From: an uncultured Sutterella sp.
Lineage (GTDB): Bacteria > Pseudomonadota > Gammaproteobacteria > Burkholderiales > Burkholderiaceae_F
Direction of reading: 5' to 3'
NCBI GenBank assembly: GCA_900553105.1
Contig: USCE01000051.1
Location: 1-8,033, forward strand
DNA length: 8,033 nucleotides
Under the pieces are notes generated by a model, which saw only the letters and a program-made list of their open reading frames with translations, had not been told where the DNA came from and did no database searches. A program made the translations under genes and the position numbers. The stretch's first letter is position 1, and the number at the start of each line of letters is the position of its first letter. Shown here piece by piece: positions 4,875 through 8,033 of this stretch.

Positions 4875-5428
4875 CAACGGCTGTCAATTACGGATTACGT
4901 GCATCATTTTTTGCAGTAGCGGGCACTGTAGTGGGAACCGTGGTGATGGCTGCGGCTGCATCAAGCGCATTAGGGCTCGTCATTGCAGCGTCTCCTGCGG
5001 CCTTCAATGTGGTCAAAATGCTCGGTGCAGCCTTTATGACTTATCTGGGGATTCGGTTTTTGTGTGCCAAGACCGTAAATATCCAAGCGCTTAGCCAAAG
5101 CTCTGCCAAAATATCTTCTGCCTCAGTTAGTGTGCTTTGGGTTCAGGCTTTTTTCCTTCAGTTAAGTAATCCTCAGCTGATTCTGAATTTCACGTCCGTA
5201 TTTCCACAATTTATTGATCCCTCGAAATCTTTCGCTTGGCAAGTTGCCATCATGAGCGTGACTTATGGAGTTTTGGTTGCGGTGATTCACGGTGCTTATT
5301 GCGTAATGGCGGCTCATTTCAGGGATCGTTTAGCCAGCCCGAGCATTTTGCGAATCATTAACGTGATTGCAGGGCTCTTTTTCTTGGGGATTGCCGTTTG
5401 GGTTCTTTCGCAAATTGCATTTCGGTGA
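4871..5428 (+). pseudogene. LysE/RhtB-family exporter, 5' end lost
   Basis: The frame from about 4871 encodes 185 residues, against about 205 for the family. It is very hydrophobic, with several membrane helices: FFAVAGTVVGTVVMAAAA, AFNVVKMLGAAFMTYLGIRF, then after a loop WVQAFFLQ, WQVAIMSVTYGVLVAVIHG and IINVIAGLFFLGIAVWVL. The NPQLILNFTSVFPQFIDP segment matches the conserved NPK...F...PqF motif of LysE/RhtB amino-acid and homoserine exporters. The usual first helix with its PGP motif (about 20-25 residues) is missing, replaced by the tnpB fragment in another frame. The exporter frame is open back to the stop at 4835-4837 but contains no ATG; the first usable start is GTG 4931, which would remove most of another helix. 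It is therefore most likely inactive. The substrate cannot be told from sequence. Confidence 0.85.
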
Positions 5429-5488
5429 TATGGGTACGCAAAACCTAAAGCAATTTTTCGCTAAACTTAGTACGTTTGGAATTTATCA
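5429..5488. other. Short intergenic gap before GNAT gene
   Basis: These 60 bases are AT-rich. I see no convincing terminator after the exporter remnant and no strong sigma-70 promoter. GGA at 5478-5480, 8 bases before ATG 5489, is a weak ribosome site for the acetyltransferase. Confidence 0.4.
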
Positions 5489-5992
5489 ATGAGTTATCCC
5501 ATGCCCCATTTTGAAATTCGACCGGCAACGCCAGATGACTGTGCTCTTGTGATGCATTTTATTCGCCGTTTGGCTGACTACGAGAAGTTACTCTCTGAGG
5601 TAGTCGGTACCGAAGACGATGTCAGACGAGAGCTCTTCGGAGACAATGCCATCGTCCGTGCTGCGATTGCTTACGAAGATGAAACGCCGGTCGGCTTTGC
5701 GCTCTATTTCTTTAATTTCTCCACCTTTTTGACCCGCCGTGGGCTTTATCTCGAGGATCTTTATATTGAACCCGAGTATCGTGGCAAGGGATACGGCAAG
5801 GCCTTGATTCAATATTTGGCGCGTGAAGCGGCCAAAAACGGTTGCGGCCGTTTTGAATGGGTGGTTTTGGAATGGAATAAACCGGCCATTGGGTTTTATA
5901 AAAAGATTGGTGCGCAAATTATGGAAGATTGGCGCCTTTGCCGAGTCGCCGGTGATGCGTTGCAGCGTTTGGCGCAAACAGGGGAAGATTGA
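5489..5992 (+). CDS. GNAT N-acetyltransferase, diamine/SSAT type
   Basis: The protein is complete at 167 residues. It transfers acetyl from acetyl-CoA to an amine, and similarity to spermidine/spermine and diamine acetyltransferases suggests a small polyamine-like substrate. The N-terminus IRPATPDDC (10-18) is the typical GNAT beta-1 entry. FIRRLADYEKL and TEDDVRRELFG (41-51) match SSAT-like proteins, as does NFSTFLTRRGLYLEDLYI (76-93). The acetyl-CoA loop is RGKGYG (98-103), and WNKPAIGFYKKIGA (129-142) carries the Tyr (137) that is the usual general acid in SSAT. Start ATG 5489 is kept, although its Shine-Dalgarno (GGA, 8 bases away) is weak; an in-frame ATG at 5501 is possible. Its stop is 2 bases before dnaX, so the two are probably co-transcribed and translationally coupled. 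It could also be a general RimI-like or small-molecule acetyltransferase. Confidence 0.92.
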   Translation: MSYPMPHFEIRPATPDDCALVMHFIRRLADYEKLLSEVVGTEDDVRRELFGDNAIVRAAIAYEDETPVGFALYFFNFSTFLTRRGLYLEDLYIEPEYRGKGYGKALIQYLAREAAKNGCGRFEWVVLEWNKPAIGFYKKIGAQIMEDWRLCRVAGDALQRLAQTGED

Positions 5993-5994
5993 TT

Positions 5995-8013
5995 ATGGCC
6001 TCACAGGTTTTGGCGCGTAAGTGGCGCCCGCATGATTTTGAGAGCGTGATCGGGCAAGAGCCCGTGGTACAAGCGCTCACACATGCTTTGCGCGAAAATC
6101 GCCTTCACCATGCCTATTTGTTTACGGGCACCCGAGGTGTCGGTAAGACAACGTTGTCCAGAATTTTAGCCAAGAGCTTAAATTGCTTAGGCCCTGACGG
6201 CAAAGGCGGTGTGACGGATCACCCGTGCGGTGTTTGTGAAGCGTGTCGTGCAATCGACGAAGGTCGCTTTATTGATTACATCGAAATGGACGCGGCCAGT
6301 AATCGCTCTGTGGAGGAAATGACGGCACTGCTTGAGCAGGCGATGTACGCCCCGACTAATGCCCGCTACAAGGTCTACATGATCGACGAAGTCCATCAGT
6401 TGACTTCGCACGCCTTTAATGCCATGCTCAAAACGCTTGAAGAGCCGCCAGAGTATGTAAAGTTTATTTTGGCAACGACCGATCCTCAAAAAGTTCCCGT
6501 CACGGTGCTTTCTCGTTGTTTGCAATTTAATTTGCGCAATGTTTCGCCGCAAACCGTGGCCGACCACATGGCGCATATTCTTCAGAAAGAAAAACTTCAG
6601 GCCGAGCCTGCTGCGCTCAAGCTTTTAGGGGTCGGCGCCCGCGGCTCCATGCGTGACGGTTTGAGTCTTTTGGATCAGGCCATTGCGTTTGCTGGCGGTA
6701 AGCCCATCACGCTTGAGAGCGTGCGCGAGATGCTGGGCATGATGGATAGCGACGTGCTTTTGCAATTGCTGGGCAATCTTGCCCGCGGCAACGTGCACGA
6801 CATGATGGCGGTGGCCGATCAAATGGCTCAGCGCAGTTTGTCCTTTACGCAAGCGATTCGCGATTTAGCCTCGCTTTTGCATCGCATCGCGTTAGCGCAG
6901 TTTGATGCGGCAAGTCTGGCCGGTGACGACATGGACCGTGAAGCGGTGCTCGCGCTGGCGCGCACGTTCACACCGCAGGAAGTACAGCTGTATTACCAAA
7001 TTGCTCTGAATGCGCGAGCCGATATGGACTTGGCGCCCGATGAGTATGCTGGCTTTACCATGGCGCTTTTACGCATGGTGGCCTTTAAGCCGGCAGGCAG
7101 CGGCAACGTGCAATTACCAAAGCGCGCACAGATGCCGACGCAAACAGCGACCACGATAGCAACACCCACCGATTCAGTTACTCCGGCTCCTGTAACGAAG
7201 CCCGTCGAGCCCGAGAAGAAGAAAGTTGTTGCGGAACCGAAAAAGGTTCTTGAACCGGCTCCTTGGGAGGATGATCCCGTGGGGGAGTCGCATGAGGGTA
7301 AGCAAAGCTTGCCCTCGGCTGAAGCCCAAAACGAGCAAGCCCAACCCTTAGTCGAGCAAGTCAAAGCTGAAGTTGACATTTCTGAGTCTAAGTCCGATGA
7401 AGTGGCCGCTTATGAAGACGATATCCCGTACGTTGATCAATTCAACGATTACGACGACAGCGTTAATGCGGAGTTCAATGATTTCGGCGTGCCTGATGAT
7501 TATGAGTATCACGCCTCTGACGTTGTCGAAGAGAGCGCAGAAGACGATGGTAACGAGTTGGGTTACGAGTACGATTACGCCGATGCCGATGAGCAGATTC
7601 CCGAATTTACGCCCGCAGGTCGCCTTTGGTATGAAAAATTAAAAGTGACACATCCGGCCAGTTTTGCTCGCGATATTATTGAGCGAAGTGAGTGCGTGTC
7701 CATTGAAGGCAATGTCATCACGTTGCATTTGGATCCCTTTTATGAAAATCGACTCAAAAATGTTGAGGCCATGTTGGGGATGCAACGTATTGTGGACTCG
7801 CTTTTCGGTCATCGGATGCAGTTTAATATCGAATTAAAGACGCCGAAAAACCGTACAATTGCCCAGGAACGCCGTCGTCAACGCCGTGAACAACAAAAGG
7901 CGCGCGAAGAAGAGGCTAAAAAGAACCGCTGGGAGCCTATTACCGATGAGGCTGAAAGAAGGACAGCGGTCGAAGAATTAAAAAATACGTCGGTGGCGCG
8001 AGCCGTCATGCGA
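5995..8013 (+). CDS. dnaX: DNA polymerase III tau/gamma subunit, 3'-truncated by contig end
   Basis: DnaX is the ATPase of the clamp loader; tau also tethers polymerase and the DnaB helicase at the fork. The window holds 673 codons with no stop before the adapter at 8014. Visible parts are the N-terminal LARKWRPHDFESVIGQE, Walker A GTRGVGKT (45-52), zinc-module cysteines C64, C78, C81 and C84, Walker B IDE (130-132), sensor-1 ATTDPQK (160-166), and the SRC arginine-finger motif (173-175). The clamp-loader collar follows, then a Pro/Lys/Glu linker, an acidic Tyr-rich stretch (about 472-538), and the C-terminal tau region with WYEKLKVTHPASFARDI. The tail is highly charged (QERRRQRREQQKAREEE). 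Start ATG 5995 has AGGGGAAG (5980-5987) upstream, inside the end of the GNAT gene. A candidate -1 frameshift site at 7239-7245 would give a 419-residue gamma-like form. Identification is firm; only the end is missing. Confidence 0.97.
7233..7289 (+). promoter_or_regulatory. dnaX: Candidate -1 frameshift signal in dnaX (gamma production)
   Basis: Codons AAA AAG (7240-7245) follow a G, giving the heptamer G AAA AAG. Shifting back one base reads GGT TCT TGA, a stop (7251-7253) after Gly-Ser, so the short form would be 419 residues; E. coli gamma has 431 and also stops almost at once. Two structures surround the site. GAACC (7234-7238) and GAACC (7252-7256) can each pair with GGTTC (7245-7249), so alternative hairpins compete. 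A longer stem-loop, GGCTCC (7257-7262) with GGAGTC (7284-7289) and inner GGGA/TCCC, starts 11 bases after the run. The E. coli site has A AAA AAG, so slippage here may be weaker. Confidence 0.45.
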
Positions 8014-8033
8014 CTGTCTCTTATACACATCTC
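8014..8033 (-). other. Nextera mosaic-end adapter (artefact)
   Basis: The sequence from CTGTCTCTTATACACATCT onward is the reverse complement of the Tn5 mosaic end. The extra C after it fits the i7-side adapter, not the i5-side, though one base is thin evidence. Translating dnaX into it would add false residues after Arg673. Confidence 0.97.

Noticed and set aside
4931..5428. Exporter as a functional gene starting at GTG 4931
   Set aside because: Exporter similarity continues upstream of 4931 to about 4871, so the GTG is internal, and starting there removes a further membrane segment; no Shine-Dalgarno is visible.
6187..7379. Minus-strand open frames inside dnaX
   Set aside because: They are antisense shadows of the strong dnaX frame, with no ribosome sites and no recognisable domains.
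49..8013. CRISPR array, tRNA, rRNA or toxin-antitoxin pair
   Set aside because: No regularly spaced repeats, no tRNA cloverleaf and no recognisable toxin or antitoxin motifs were found by eye on either strand.

Overview
The window is an assembled short-read fragment with sequencing adapter still attached at both ends. Bases 1-48 are an Illumina Nextera i7 adapter and bases 8014-8033 are a Nextera mosaic end, so real biological sequence is only 49-8013 and the genes at both edges are cut artificially. The source looks like a moderate-GC proteobacterium. The DnaX zinc loop has the long spacing, with a GPDG-type insert before the last three Cys, that I associate with betaproteobacteria (Burkholderiales). 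A gut Sutterellaceae-type organism is plausible, but this is inference from one protein.

Layout. (1) 49-291, minus: 81 codons of an unrecognised protein with no stop inside the window. (2) 357-719, minus: a very acidic unrecognised 120-residue protein. (3) 843-2443, plus: a NERD nuclease-domain plus SF1 (UvrD-like) helicase gene, broken by a one-base shift at an A5 run near 1943. (4) 2474-3469, minus: a WYL-domain transcription regulator with a TAA at codon 33, convergent with the helicase and separated from it by a terminator hairpin. (5) 3496-4338, minus: an unrecognised 280-residue protein, apparently co-transcribed with the regulator. (6) 4391-4600, plus: an open frame with no normal start codon. 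(7) 4603-4874, plus: three tetraloop hairpins followed by the first ~52 residues of a TnpB (IS200/IS605-type) protein. (8) 4871-5428, plus: a LysE/RhtB-family exporter that lost its N-terminus at the TnpB junction. (9) 5489-5992, plus: an intact GNAT acetyltransferase of the diamine/SSAT type. (10) 5995-8013+, plus: dnaX, the clamp-loader tau/gamma subunit, starting 2 bases after the GNAT stop.

Biology. Two parts meet near 4870. To the right is ordinary core sequence (exporter remnant, GNAT, dnaX). To the left is an accessory block combining a nuclease-helicase, a WYL regulator and two unknown proteins with a transposon scar. WYL regulators and NERD/helicase proteins recur in phage-defence islands, so the block may be a defence-like module. 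Four genes in it are visibly damaged (helicase frameshift, regulator nonsense codon, tnpB stub, beheaded exporter), so a decaying island is the simplest reading unless read-level checks show the single-base lesions are errors.

Two regulatory themes stand out. Several accessory genes have their Shine-Dalgarno inside or touching a short perfect hairpin. dnaX carries a G-AAA-AAG slippery run whose -1 frame stops after two codons, at nearly the place where E. coli dnaX makes gamma.
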